In this document: positions 1 to 8,109 of the stretch, piece by piece
How positions within the stretch are numbered: position 1 is the stretch's first letter
How the letters are laid out: each line of letters starts with the position of its first letter
Source of the DNA: FEN-1219 sp963817615
Lineage (GTDB): Bacteria; Pseudomonadota; Gammaproteobacteria; Steroidobacterales; Rariloculaceae
Length of the DNA stretch: 64,000 nucleotides
Direction of reading: 5' to 3'
Assembly (NCBI GenBank): GCA_963817615.1
Contig: CAWFPH010000001.1
Span: forward strand, 248,001 to 312,000
Position numbers and translations under genes: made by a program
The notes under the pieces: generated by a model
The model's input: only the letters and a program-made list of their open reading frames with translations
Database searches by the model: none
Told to the model about the DNA's origin: nothing

Positions 1-5
1 ACGCT

Positions 6-120
6 CCGGCGGTACCCCATGAGGTGCTTGCCGGGACGCTCGGCGCCAGGGACGGCGCCGCGCGAGCCTACACGGACGTATTCACGGCGTTTCCGGCAAG
101 CACCTCATGGGTGCCGCCGG
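6..120. repeat. Imperfect long inverted repeat with inner hairpin
   Basis: Bases 16-34 are the exact reverse complement of bases 93-111 (19 bp). The complementarity continues outward to 6-15 and 112-120 with one mismatch and one 1-base indel, giving arms of about 28 bp around a 58-base spacer. Inside the spacer, 41-47 and 54-60 form a second perfect 7-bp stem (cggcgcc/ggcgccg). No T-run follows, so a simple intrinsic terminator is not obvious. It could be a small mobile-element remnant, a BIME-like repeat, a structured RNA or a terminator of an off-window gene. Confidence 0.75.
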
Positions 121-203
121 AACGCGCGACGCAGCATGACGTCGCTGATCGGCACCGGCACGCGCCGTCAGCGCGATGAGAGCAAAGTAAGGAGGGGCGA
201 GCA

Positions 204-1649
204 ATGTCGGTCGATTTTCGCGGACACCCGTTGTTCCCGCCGGGCTTCAACAGCCCGACGCGGTTCGAAGCGGACGTGTACGACTGCGAGGTCTGGGGCA
301 AGATCCCGAGCGACCTCGAAGGCACGTTCTACCGCATGCAGTGCGACTTCCAGTACCGCCCGCCGCAAAACGAATGGCTCACGGGCTTCAACGGCGACGG
401 CCACGTGAGCGCGTTCCGGTTCGCGAATGGTTCGGTCGACTTCAAGTCGCGCTACGTGAAGACCGAGCGGCTGATGACCGAGCGCAAGGCGCGCAAGCGG
501 CTCTGGGGCGTGTACCGCAATCCGTACACCGACGATCCGAGCGTCGTGAACATCGACCGCGGCGCCGCGAACACTCACATTTATTGGCACGGCGGCAAGA
601 TGCTGTGCCTGAAAGAGGACTCGCTGCCGTACTACATCGACCCGCACTCGCTCGAGACGCTCGGCCGTTGGGATTTCCACGGCAAGTGGAAGTCGACCAC
701 GATGTCCGCGCATCCGAAGATCGACCCCGTGTCCGGTCAGATGATCGCGTACGGCTACGAGGCGAAGGGCATTCTGTCGAAGGACATCGCGGTCTACACG
801 ATCGACCCGCAGGGACACATCGTGAAGGAGGTCTGGCTGCAGTCGCCTTACCTCGGAATCATCCACGACATCGCGATCACCCAGAAGCACGTCTTGATTC
901 CCGTGGTCGCCCGCACCACGAGCCTCGAGCGCCTGAAGAGCGGCGAGCCGATGTGGGAATGGGACGGCAGCCTGCCGACGATGGTCGGGGTGCTGCCGCG
1001 CGACGGCGACGCGAAGGACGTGCGCTGGTTCAAGGGCCCCGCGCGCAACACGCTGCATTTCCTGAACGCGACGGATCGCGGCAACAAGGTCACGATGGAG
1101 CTGCCGGTGTCCGACGAGGAGCGCTCGCCGTCGCACATCAAGCGGTGGACGTTCAACATGAACTCGAAGAGCGACGCGTTCGAGGAAGAAGTCGTCTCCA
1201 CTTCGAACGGCGTGCTCGCGCGCATGGACGATCGTTATCTCTCGCTGCCGTACCGCTTCGGCTACGTCGGCCACGCGGACCCCGAGAAGCCGTACGACAC
1301 CGCAAAGGGCGGCAATCTCAAGGGCCGGGTCACGAACTGCTACCGGCGCTTCGACCTGAACAATCCGGGCAAGGAGAGCGTGTTCTTCGTCGGCGAGGTG
1401 CAGAGCCTGCAGGAAAGCGGCTTCGTGCCGCGCAAGGGCAGCACGGAGGAGGGCGACGGCTACATCTTCGGCGTGGCGAACAACTACGCGGAGATGGCGT
1501 CCGAGCTGCACATCGTCGATGCGCAGCACATGGAGGACGGCGCAGTCGCGGTCGTGAAGCTGCCCTTCAGGCTGCGCAGCGGCACGCACGTCAATTGGTT
1601 CGCGGCCGACGATCTCGCGGCGCAGGAGTCGGCGGAGGACAACGTATGA
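204..1649 (+). CDS. Carotenoid cleavage oxygenase family, lignostilbene-alpha,beta-dioxygenase type
   Basis: This 481-aa protein is a non-heme iron dioxygenase of the RPE65/CCO seven-blade propeller family, and its best remembered match is the bacterial lignostilbene dioxygenases (LsdA). The four iron-ligand histidines are in the expected contexts: H170 (SAHPKID), H221 (IIHDIA), H285 (NTLHFLN) and H462 (GTHVNW). Tyr104 (YRNP) and Lys137 (LKEDS) correspond to LsdA Tyr101 and Lys134, which bind the 4-hydroxyl of phenolic stilbenes; true carotenoid cleavers lack this pair. The likely reaction is O2-dependent cleavage of an interphenyl or propenyl double bond to benzaldehydes. No signal peptide is visible, so it is probably cytoplasmic. 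The ATG at 204 sits 8 bases after AAGGAGG (189-195). The stop overlaps the next start (ATGA). The exact substrate is unknown. Confidence 0.88.
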   Translation: MSVDFRGHPLFPPGFNSPTRFEADVYDCEVWGKIPSDLEGTFYRMQCDFQYRPPQNEWLTGFNGDGHVSAFRFANGSVDFKSRYVKTERLMTERKARKRLWGVYRNPYTDDPSVVNIDRGAANTHIYWHGGKMLCLKEDSLPYYIDPHSLETLGRWDFHGKWKSTTMSAHPKIDPVSGQMIAYGYEAKGILSKDIAVYTIDPQGHIVKEVWLQSPYLGIIHDIAITQKHVLIPVVARTTSLERLKSGEPMWEWDGSLPTMVGVLPRDGDAKDVRWFKGPARNTLHFLNATDRGNKVTMELPVSDEERSPSHIKRWTFNMNSKSDAFEEEVVSTSNGVLARMDDRYLSLPYRFGYVGHADPEKPYDTAKGGNLKGRVTNCYRRFDLNNPGKESVFFVGEVQSLQESGFVPRKGSTEEGDGYIFGVANNYAEMASELHIVDAQHMEDGAVAVVKLPFRLRSGTHVNWFAADDLAAQESAEDNV

Positions 1650-1951
1650 GTGACGCCGAGCGATCTTCACCGGCTCCGTTGTCGATCGATCGCCGCGAGT
1701 TCATCGCGGCCGCGGGCGCCGTCGCCGCCGTGGCGGCGCTGCCGCTCGCGGCGTCGACGCGCGCGCCGGAGCGGTCCGCCGCGGCGGCCGCGGCAAATGC
1801 CGCCGCGGCCGCGCCGCTCGCCGATTGGACGATCGACGACATGTGGGGCGTGAACCCGCGTTATGCGGAGCCGATCGCCTATGGCCGGCCGCACGCGGCC
1901 CGAGATCTGCAAGCCATGGCCGAGCCGGCCGACCTGCCGTTTCTCGCATAG
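1646..1951 (+). CDS. Small Tat-signal protein coupled to the dioxygenase
   Basis: This 101-aa product starts at the ATG that overlaps the previous stop by four bases, so it should be translationally coupled to the dioxygenase. The N-terminus has a twin-arginine motif (DRREFIAAAG) and a hydrophobic Ala-rich stretch, as in Tat signal peptides. An unusually Ala-rich linker follows, then only about 50 residues of mature protein (ADWTIDDMWG, NPRYAEPIAYGRP). No cofactor motif or known domain is visible. Small RREF-type Tat proteins are known as partners of larger oxidoreductases. A role as chaperone, subunit or export partner of the dioxygenase is speculation. The coupling and the intact frame support a real gene. 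Confidence 0.7.
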   Translation: MSDAERSSPAPLSIDRREFIAAAGAVAAVAALPLAASTRAPERSAAAAAANAAAAAPLADWTIDDMWGVNPRYAEPIAYGRPHAARDLQAMAEPADLPFLA

Positions 1952-2075
1952 CGTCCGGTAGTGCTCCACGCACCCGTCACGGCGGCCGAAGAAATCTGAA
2001 TCGCCGGCCGGCGCGCGAGCGCCGTGCAATAATCCGCGCCCAAAAGCCGTTGCCGTAGCGACGACAGGGCGCCCC

Positions 2076-3254
2076 ATGACTTACGCGAGCGGACGACATT
2101 TCCTCCAGATTCCGGGCCCGACGAACGTGCCCGATCGCGTGCTGCGCGCAATCGCGCAGCCGACCATCGATCATCGCGGTCCCGAGTTCGGCGCGCTCGG
2201 ACGCGAGGTGCTCCACGAGATTCGCGCGGTCTTCAAGACCACTTCGCCGGTGGTGATCTATCCGGCCTCGGGGACGGGCGCATGGGAAGCCGCGCTCGTG
2301 AACACGCTCTCGCCCGGTGACCGCGTGCTGACCTGCGAGACCGGTTGGTTCGCGACGCTATGGCAGCAGATGGCCGTGCGCCTCGGCCTCGTGCCGCAAG
2401 TCATTCCGACCGATTGGCGCCACGGCGCCGACCCGGCCGCGATCGAGGCGGTGCTTGCGGAGGATCGCGGGCACGCGATCAAGGCCGTGTGCGTGGTGCA
2501 CAACGAGACGTCGACCGGCGTCGTGAGCCGTATCGGCGACGTGCGCAAAGCACTGGACCGCGCACGCCATCCTGCGTTGCTGTTCGTCGATACGATTTCC
2601 TCGCTCGCCTCGATCGATTTCCGCATGGACGAGTGGGGCGTCGACGTGACGGTGGGCGGCTCGCAAAAGGGCTTGATGCTGCCGCCGGGGTTGTCGTTCA
2701 ACGCGATCTCGGAGAAGGCGCTCGCGGCCGCGAAGAGCGCGAAGCTGCCGCGCGCGTTCTGGGGCTGGGACGAGATGCTCGCGGCGAACAAGACGGGCTT
2801 CTTCCCATACACGCCGGCCACGAATCTGCTCTACGGCTTGCGCGAGGCACTGCACATGCTCGCGGACGAAGGGCTCGAGAACGTGTTCGCGCGGCACGCG
2901 CGGCACGCGGCAGCCACGCGCCGAGCCGTCGCGGCTTGGGGCCTCGAAGTGCTGTGCGCGAATCCAGCCGAGTACAGCGGCTCGCTCACGGCCGTGCTGG
3001 TGCCCGAGGGCCAAGACGCGGATCGGCTGCGGCGCGTGATTCTCGAGGCGTTCGACCTGTCGCTCGGTACGGGGCTCGGCCGTCTTGCCGGCAAAGTCTT
3101 TCGCATCGGTCACCTCGGTTACTTCAACGATCTGATGCTTGCGGGCACGCTTGCGGGCGTGGAGATGGGTCTCAAGCTCGCAGGCGTTCCGTACGACCCT
3201 GGCGGCGTGCAAGCAGCGCTCGATCATCTCGCCGCTACGAGCGGCACGGCGTGA
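2076..3254 (+). CDS. Class V aminotransferase, serine/alanine-glyoxylate aminotransferase type
   Basis: This 392-aa PLP enzyme has the serine-glyoxylate/alanine-glyoxylate aminotransferase layout. It shows a start like IPGPTNVPDRVLRA, the phosphate-binding SGTGAWEAAL, a cofactor Asp in FVDTISSLAS, and the Schiff-base lysine K198 in GGSQKGLM followed by PPGLSF. It probably transfers the amino group of Ser, Ala or a related donor to glyoxylate or another oxo acid. It is cytoplasmic and its length is normal for the family. It lies 124 bases after the Tat-signal gene on the same strand. Nothing nearby fixes the substrate, and SgaA-like, AGXT-like or a purine-catabolic (PucG-like) activity are all possible. 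Confidence 0.88.
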   Translation: MTYASGRHFLQIPGPTNVPDRVLRAIAQPTIDHRGPEFGALGREVLHEIRAVFKTTSPVVIYPASGTGAWEAALVNTLSPGDRVLTCETGWFATLWQQMAVRLGLVPQVIPTDWRHGADPAAIEAVLAEDRGHAIKAVCVVHNETSTGVVSRIGDVRKALDRARHPALLFVDTISSLASIDFRMDEWGVDVTVGGSQKGLMLPPGLSFNAISEKALAAAKSAKLPRAFWGWDEMLAANKTGFFPYTPATNLLYGLREALHMLADEGLENVFARHARHAAATRRAVAAWGLEVLCANPAEYSGSLTAVLVPEGQDADRLRRVILEAFDLSLGTGLGRLAGKVFRIGHLGYFNDLMLAGTLAGVEMGLKLAGVPYDPGGVQAALDHLAATSGTA

Positions 3255-3375
3255 ACCACCCGGTTCGCGCGGCCATGCAGGTTGCGTCGGAACCAGGAAC
3301 GGCGCCTTTCATTTGTCTAATATCGGTGAAGGCCTGCCGCGGATGGTGGCGGGCTCGAGTCGGAGAGAACGTCGG

Positions 3376-4293
3376 GTGAACCGTCGAGACGCGGTACGAA
3401 CGCTCGCCGGCGCCTGCATCGCAGGCGCGTTGCCGCGGTTTGCGTTCGGCCAGCCCGTCGCGCAGCTCACCGTCACCGATCTCGACCACGACTTGTTCGT
3501 CATCGCGGGTGCGGGCGCGAACGTCGTCGCTGCGAAGAGCTCCGCCGGAATTCTGCTCGTCGACGGTGGACTACGAGCGCACTCGAAGGCGCTGCTCGAT
3601 CGGGTCGCGCAGCGCTGGCCCGGCGCACACGTCGAGATTCTGTTCAATACCAATTGGCGCGACGAGCATGTCGGGTCGAACGAGGCGCTCGGCCGAGCCG
3701 GCGCGAAGATCATGGCGCACGAGAACACAAAGCTGTGGCTCGGCGGGGACTTCGACGTCGAGTGGGAGGACCGGCATTACTCGCCGCAGCCGCAGATCGC
3801 GCTGCCGAACGCCACCTTCTACAGCTCGGGCGAGCTCCAATTCGGCGATCGCAAGATCCAATACTGGTATCTGCCGCGCGCGCATACCGACGGCGACGTG
3901 GCGGTGTTCTTTCCGGACGCGAATCTGCTCGCGGCGAGCGACCTGCTGTCGGTCGGCCGGTATCCGGTGCTCGACTACTCGACCGGCGGCTGGATCGGAG
4001 GACTCGAGGCCGCGTCGAAGTCGCTGCTCGGCTCGACCGATGCCTCGACGCGCATCGTGCCCGCGCGTGGCGCGGTCGCGGCGCGGGCGGATCTCGAGTC
4101 GCAGCTGGCGATGTGCAGCGCGGTGCGCGCGGCGGTGGCCGACGCGTTTCGCCACGGCCAAAGCCTAGAGGAATTCGCGGCCGCGAAGCCGACCCGCGAT
4201 TTCGACGGCCGCTGGGGCGATCCGGACACCTTTCTGCCGCTCGTCTACAAGGGCGCCTGGGCGCACGTGCGCGAGCTCGGCGGGATCATCTAA
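3376..4293 (+). CDS. Metallo-beta-lactamase-fold protein with degenerate metal site
   Basis: I chose the GTG at 3376 (GGAGAG at 3362-3367); the open frame runs further upstream but without coding character. The 305-aa product begins with a Tat-like signal (MNRRDAVRTLAG ... AFG). It then follows the MBL-hydrolase pattern, including AGAGANVVAAKSSAGILLVDGG and a late PRAHTDGD block. The usual HxHxDH zinc motif reads N93-W-R95-D-E97-H98, and the last ligand His is replaced (VPARG, R231). H98, H170 and D189 remain. A normal two-zinc site is therefore unlikely. It may bind one metal differently or act as a non-enzymatic exported protein. It sits 28 bases upstream of the DUF1592 gene and is probably in the same operon. 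Confidence 0.8.
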   Translation: MNRRDAVRTLAGACIAGALPRFAFGQPVAQLTVTDLDHDLFVIAGAGANVVAAKSSAGILLVDGGLRAHSKALLDRVAQRWPGAHVEILFNTNWRDEHVGSNEALGRAGAKIMAHENTKLWLGGDFDVEWEDRHYSPQPQIALPNATFYSSGELQFGDRKIQYWYLPRAHTDGDVAVFFPDANLLAASDLLSVGRYPVLDYSTGGWIGGLEAASKSLLGSTDASTRIVPARGAVAARADLESQLAMCSAVRAAVADAFRHGQSLEEFAAAKPTRDFDGRWGDPDTFLPLVYKGAWAHVRELGGII

Positions 4294-4321
4294 AGCGGAC
4301 CTCGCAGGAGTCGAACGAAAC

Positions 4322-6763
4322 ATGCCGAGTCGTCGTACGGTCGTAGCGGGAGCCTCCGGGGCGGTCGTGGCCCTGGCGGCGGCCGCAGGCGCGTACGTTC
4401 ACTTCCGCCACGTGCACCCGCCGGCCGGCGTGCTGTGGGCGCAATTCGGCAAGTACTGCGTCGACTGCCACAACCGTGACGACCTCACCGCCAACATCGC
4501 GTTCGACAAGATGTCGCTCGACTCGGTCGCGCGCGAGCCCGAGGTGTTCGAGGCCGTCGTGCGCAAGCTGCGCGGCGCGCAGATGCCGCCGCCGGGGCGT
4601 CCGCAGCCGCCGGCCGAGATGCGCCATGCGCTCGTGTCGTGGCTCGAGACCTCGCTCGATGCGACCGCCGCACGTGCGCCGCATCCGGGCCGGGTCGCGC
4701 TGCATCGGCTGAACCGCACCGAGTACGCGAACGCGGTCGAGGATCTGTTCGCGCTCAAGGTCGACGTCGCGGCCTTGCTGCCGAAGGACGACGAAAGCGA
4801 CGGCTTCGACAACGTCGCGAACGTGCTCAAGGTATCGCCGACGTTCCTCGAGCAGTACATTGCGGCCGCCCGCGTCGTGAGTGAAGCGGCGGTCGGCAAT
4901 CCGGCCGCGAAGGTCGACAGCCGCGTCTTCTACGCGAAGCAAGGCGTGAATCAGAACTTCCACGTCGAGGGCATGCCGCTCGGCACGCGCGGCGGCATGC
5001 TGGTCGAGCACAATTTTCCGACCGACGGCACGTACGAGTTCAATATCGGCGGGCTCGCTCGCGCGCGCTACGTCGAGGGGCTCGAGTACCGCCGCCAAGT
5101 GATCATCACGATCGACGGCGTGAAGGTATTCGAGAATGCGCTCGGCGGCGAAGAGGACATGAAGGCGGTGGACCAGCTCCAGGCGCCCGCGGTCGGGGAG
5201 ATCAACTCGCGGTTCGAGCACATTCGCGTGCCCGTGAAGGCCGGCCCGCATACGGTTGCGGCCACGTTCGTCGCCCGCACCATGGCGGAATCCGACGATC
5301 CGCTCCAGCCGTTCGTGCCGGGCGGGGGCGAGGTCGGCATCATCGAGGGCGAGTCGACCCCGCTCAAGATCCAACGCTTCGAGATCGACGGGCCGTTCGA
5401 CTCGAGCGGCGCCGGCGACACGCCGAGCCGGCGCAAGATCTTCACCTGCCGGCCCGAGACCGCGGCCGACGAGCTGCCGTGCGCGAGGCAGATCGTCGGT
5501 CGAATCACGCGCCTGGCATTTCGGCGTGCGGTGACCGACGCGGATCTAGAGACGCCGCTCGCGTTTTACGAGGCTGGGCGCAAGAACGGCGACTTCGAGA
5601 GCGGCATCCGCAACGCGCTGATGATCGTGCTCGCGAGCCCGGAGTTCCTGTACCGCGCGAGCCTGCCGCCGGACGACCGGGCCCCGGGCACCGTCTATGC
5701 GGTGGACGACTACGAGCTCGCGTCGCGGTTGTCGTTCTTCCTCTGGAGCCGCCTGCCCGACGAGCAGCTGCTCGCGGTTGCGGATCAGGGCAAGCTCGGC
5801 GATCCCACGGTGCTCGAGGCGCAGGTGAAGCGCATGCTCGCCGATCCGCGCGCCGAGTCGCTCGTCACGAACTTCGCGGCCCAGTGGCTCGACGTGCGCA
5901 AGGTGCGCGACATCGTGCCCGACCCCGTGCTCTATCCCGGCTACACGCCCGATTTGGGTCAGGCGTTCGCGAAGGAGATCGAGCTGTTCGTGAAGTACGT
6001 CTTGCTCGGCGATCGCAGCGTGCTCGAGCTGCTCGACTCCGATCAGACGTTCGTGAACGAAGATCTCGCCCTGCACTACGGCATTTCGAGCGTGCGCGGC
6101 GACCAATTCAGACAAGTCACGCTCAAGAATCCGAACCGCTTCGGGCTGCTCGGCAAGGCCGGAATTTTGATGGCCACGTCGTATCCGAATCGCACGGCGC
6201 CGGTGCTGCGCGGCGCGTGGATCCTCGAGCGCGTGATGGGTGCGCCGCCCGCGTCGCCGCCGCCGAACGTGCCGGCATTTCCGGAGAACCAGGACGGCGC
6301 CGCGCCGAGAACCGTGCGCGAGCGCCTCGAGCACCACCGCACGAATCCCGTCTGCGCCGGTTGCCACGGCGTGATGGATCCGCTCGGCCTCGCGCTCGAG
6401 AACTTCGATGCGGTCGGCGCTTGGCGCGATAAGGACGCGGAGACGACGAGCGCGATCGACGCGTCGACGCGGCTCGCGGACGGCCGCGTCGTGGACGGGC
6501 CCGTGGAGCTTCGCAAAGCGCTGACGGACGATCCGGAGCAGTTCGTCGAGACGTTGACCGAGAAGCTCATGACGTTCGCGCTCGGCCGCAGCGTCGAGTA
6601 CTACGACATGCCGGCGGTGCGCAAGGTGGTGCACGAGGCCGCGCGCAGCGATTACAAATTCTCGGCTCTGGTCACGGCCATTGCGCAGAGCGAGCCCTTC
6701 AGGTTCAGCACGGTGCCGAGCACGGCAAACGATCTCGAGGCGCGCGCCGCGGTCAAAGACTAG
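4322..6763 (+). CDS. DUF1592/DUF1588 family exported protein with two heme-c motifs
   Basis: This 813-aa protein has an N-terminal membrane anchor or signal (residues 5-27) followed by a cytochrome-c-like segment with C46-V-D-C49-H50. The rest matches the DUF1587-DUF1595-DUF1592-DUF1588-DUF1585 architecture of planctomycetes, acidobacteria and some gammaproteobacteria. Landmarks are LHRLNRTEY, SRLSFFLWSRLPDE, FAAQWLDVR and, near the C-terminus, a second CxxCH (C678-C681-H682) in NPVCAGCHGVMDPLG. It should be periplasmic and possibly hemylated; the biochemical role of the family is not established. Its partner DUF1552 gene follows after 27 bases, which is the standard pairing. MBL-fold and ankyrin genes flank the pair. 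Confidence 0.9.
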   Translation: MPSRRTVVAGASGAVVALAAAAGAYVHFRHVHPPAGVLWAQFGKYCVDCHNRDDLTANIAFDKMSLDSVAREPEVFEAVVRKLRGAQMPPPGRPQPPAEMRHALVSWLETSLDATAARAPHPGRVALHRLNRTEYANAVEDLFALKVDVAALLPKDDESDGFDNVANVLKVSPTFLEQYIAAARVVSEAAVGNPAAKVDSRVFYAKQGVNQNFHVEGMPLGTRGGMLVEHNFPTDGTYEFNIGGLARARYVEGLEYRRQVIITIDGVKVFENALGGEEDMKAVDQLQAPAVGEINSRFEHIRVPVKAGPHTVAATFVARTMAESDDPLQPFVPGGGEVGIIEGESTPLKIQRFEIDGPFDSSGAGDTPSRRKIFTCRPETAADELPCARQIVGRITRLAFRRAVTDADLETPLAFYEAGRKNGDFESGIRNALMIVLASPEFLYRASLPPDDRAPGTVYAVDDYELASRLSFFLWSRLPDEQLLAVADQGKLGDPTVLEAQVKRMLADPRAESLVTNFAAQWLDVRKVRDIVPDPVLYPGYTPDLGQAFAKEIELFVKYVLLGDRSVLELLDSDQTFVNEDLALHYGISSVRGDQFRQVTLKNPNRFGLLGKAGILMATSYPNRTAPVLRGAWILERVMGAPPASPPPNVPAFPENQDGAAPRTVRERLEHHRTNPVCAGCHGVMDPLGLALENFDAVGAWRDKDAETTSAIDASTRLADGRVVDGPVELRKALTDDPEQFVETLTEKLMTFALGRSVEYYDMPAVRKVVHEAARSDYKFSALVTAIAQSEPFRFSTVPSTANDLEARAAVKD

Positions 6764-6790
6764 AGCGCAAGCGGGAACAGGAGAGTCGAC

Positions 6791-8107
6791 ATGTTCATCA
6801 CGAAGAAACACCTGTCGCGACGCACGGTGCTCCGGGGCGTGGGCGTGACGCTCGCGCTGCCGCTGCTCGATGCGATGATTCCGGCGCGCACGGCGCTCGC
6901 TCAAACCGCGGCCAAGGGTCAGACGCGGCTCGGTTTCATCTATTTCCCGCACGGCGCCGTGATGGCGAAGTGGACTCCGTCCGCGGAGGGCAAGACGTTC
7001 GAGCTGCCGCAAATTCTGGCGCCGCTCGAGCCGTTCAAGAGCCGTCTCACGATCGTGAGCGGGCTCGAGAACAAGCACGCGGCCGGACCGACGCATGCGA
7101 TCACGCCCGGCACCTGGCTGTCGAGCGTGTCGCCGCGCATCAGTCACGATCCGTACGGCGGCGTCACGGCCGATCAGATCGCGGCGCAGCATATCGGTCA
7201 GGACACGCCGCTGCCGTCGATCGAGGTCTCGACCGAGGAGCCCGTGGGCGGCGGCGCGTGCGATCGCAACTACGGCTGCAGCTACGGCGCGACGATCTCG
7301 TTCCGCACGCCGTCGACGCCGCTGCCGATGGAGTTCAACCCGCGCAAGCTGTTCCAGCAGCTGTTCGGCCAGGGCGACACGCCGGCGGAGCGCGCGCGCC
7401 TCGCGGCGCAGTACTCGAGCGTGCTCGACGTGGTGTTCGAGAAGGCGAGCGCGCTGCAGAAGCGCGTGTCGATTCCCGATCGTGCAGTGCTCGACGATTA
7501 CCTCGACAGCGTGCGCGAGATCGAGCGGCGCGTGCAAAAGATGGAAGCGAACGATCTGTCGCACATCAAGCTGCCCGACGCGCCGGTCGGGGTTCCGAAC
7601 AGCTTCCCGGAGCAGATGGACCTCATGTTCGACACCATCGCGCTTGCCTGGCAGGCGAATCTCACGCGCATCACGTCGTTCATGATGGCGGCCGAGGTCA
7701 GCAACATGACCTACAACTTCATCGGCGTCTCCGATGCGTTTCATGCGCTGTCTCACCACCAGAACAACGGCGCGAAGATCGAGCGGCTCGCGAAGGTGCA
7801 GACCTATCACACGACCGCGTTCGCGCGCTTCGTCAAGAAGCTCGAGGACACGCCCGACGGCGACGGCTCGCTGCTCGACCACAGCGCGCTCCTCTACGGC
7901 AGCAACATGAGCAACAGCAATGCGCACGACCACTTCCCGCTGCCCGTCGCGGTGCTCGGCGGGGGAAACGGCAAGCTCAAGGGCGGCATGCACGTGCGCT
8001 ACCCCGATCGCACGCCGGTATCGAACCTCGTGCTCACGGTGTTGAACCGCGTCGGCGTGCCGGTCGAGTCGCTCGGCGACAGCACCGGCGAGGTCGCGGA
8101 GGTCTGA
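6791..8107 (+). CDS. DUF1552 domain-containing Tat-exported protein
   Basis: This 438-aa protein has a clear twin-arginine signal (SRRTVLRGVG at residues 9-18, followed by LALPLLDAM and an ALAQ cleavage site). The mature part has DUF1552 features: GFIYFPHGAV, SGLENKHAAGPTHA, HxxN-rich GSNMSNSNAHDHFPLP, and a late VLGGGNGKLKGG. DUF1552 resembles the alkaline-phosphatase/sulfatase-like DUF1501 group, but no activity is established. It is periplasmic. It almost always pairs with DUF1592 proteins, as here (27 bases upstream). The ankyrin gene begins 2 bases after its stop, indicating one operon. Confidence 0.9.
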   Translation: MFITKKHLSRRTVLRGVGVTLALPLLDAMIPARTALAQTAAKGQTRLGFIYFPHGAVMAKWTPSAEGKTFELPQILAPLEPFKSRLTIVSGLENKHAAGPTHAITPGTWLSSVSPRISHDPYGGVTADQIAAQHIGQDTPLPSIEVSTEEPVGGGACDRNYGCSYGATISFRTPSTPLPMEFNPRKLFQQLFGQGDTPAERARLAAQYSSVLDVVFEKASALQKRVSIPDRAVLDDYLDSVREIERRVQKMEANDLSHIKLPDAPVGVPNSFPEQMDLMFDTIALAWQANLTRITSFMMAAEVSNMTYNFIGVSDAFHALSHHQNNGAKIERLAKVQTYHTTAFARFVKKLEDTPDGDGSLLDHSALLYGSNMSNSNAHDHFPLPVAVLGGGNGKLKGGMHVRYPDRTPVSNLVLTVLNRVGVPVESLGDSTGEVAEV

Positions 8108-8109
8108 CC

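Noticed and set aside
168..1670. Long antisense open frame opposite the dioxygenase, and many similar ones (for example 5546-8137 and 7999-9783 on the minus strand)
   Set aside because: GC-rich third codon positions keep antisense frames open. Their translations are Arg/Ala/His-rich with no motifs, while the plus-strand genes have clear family matches.
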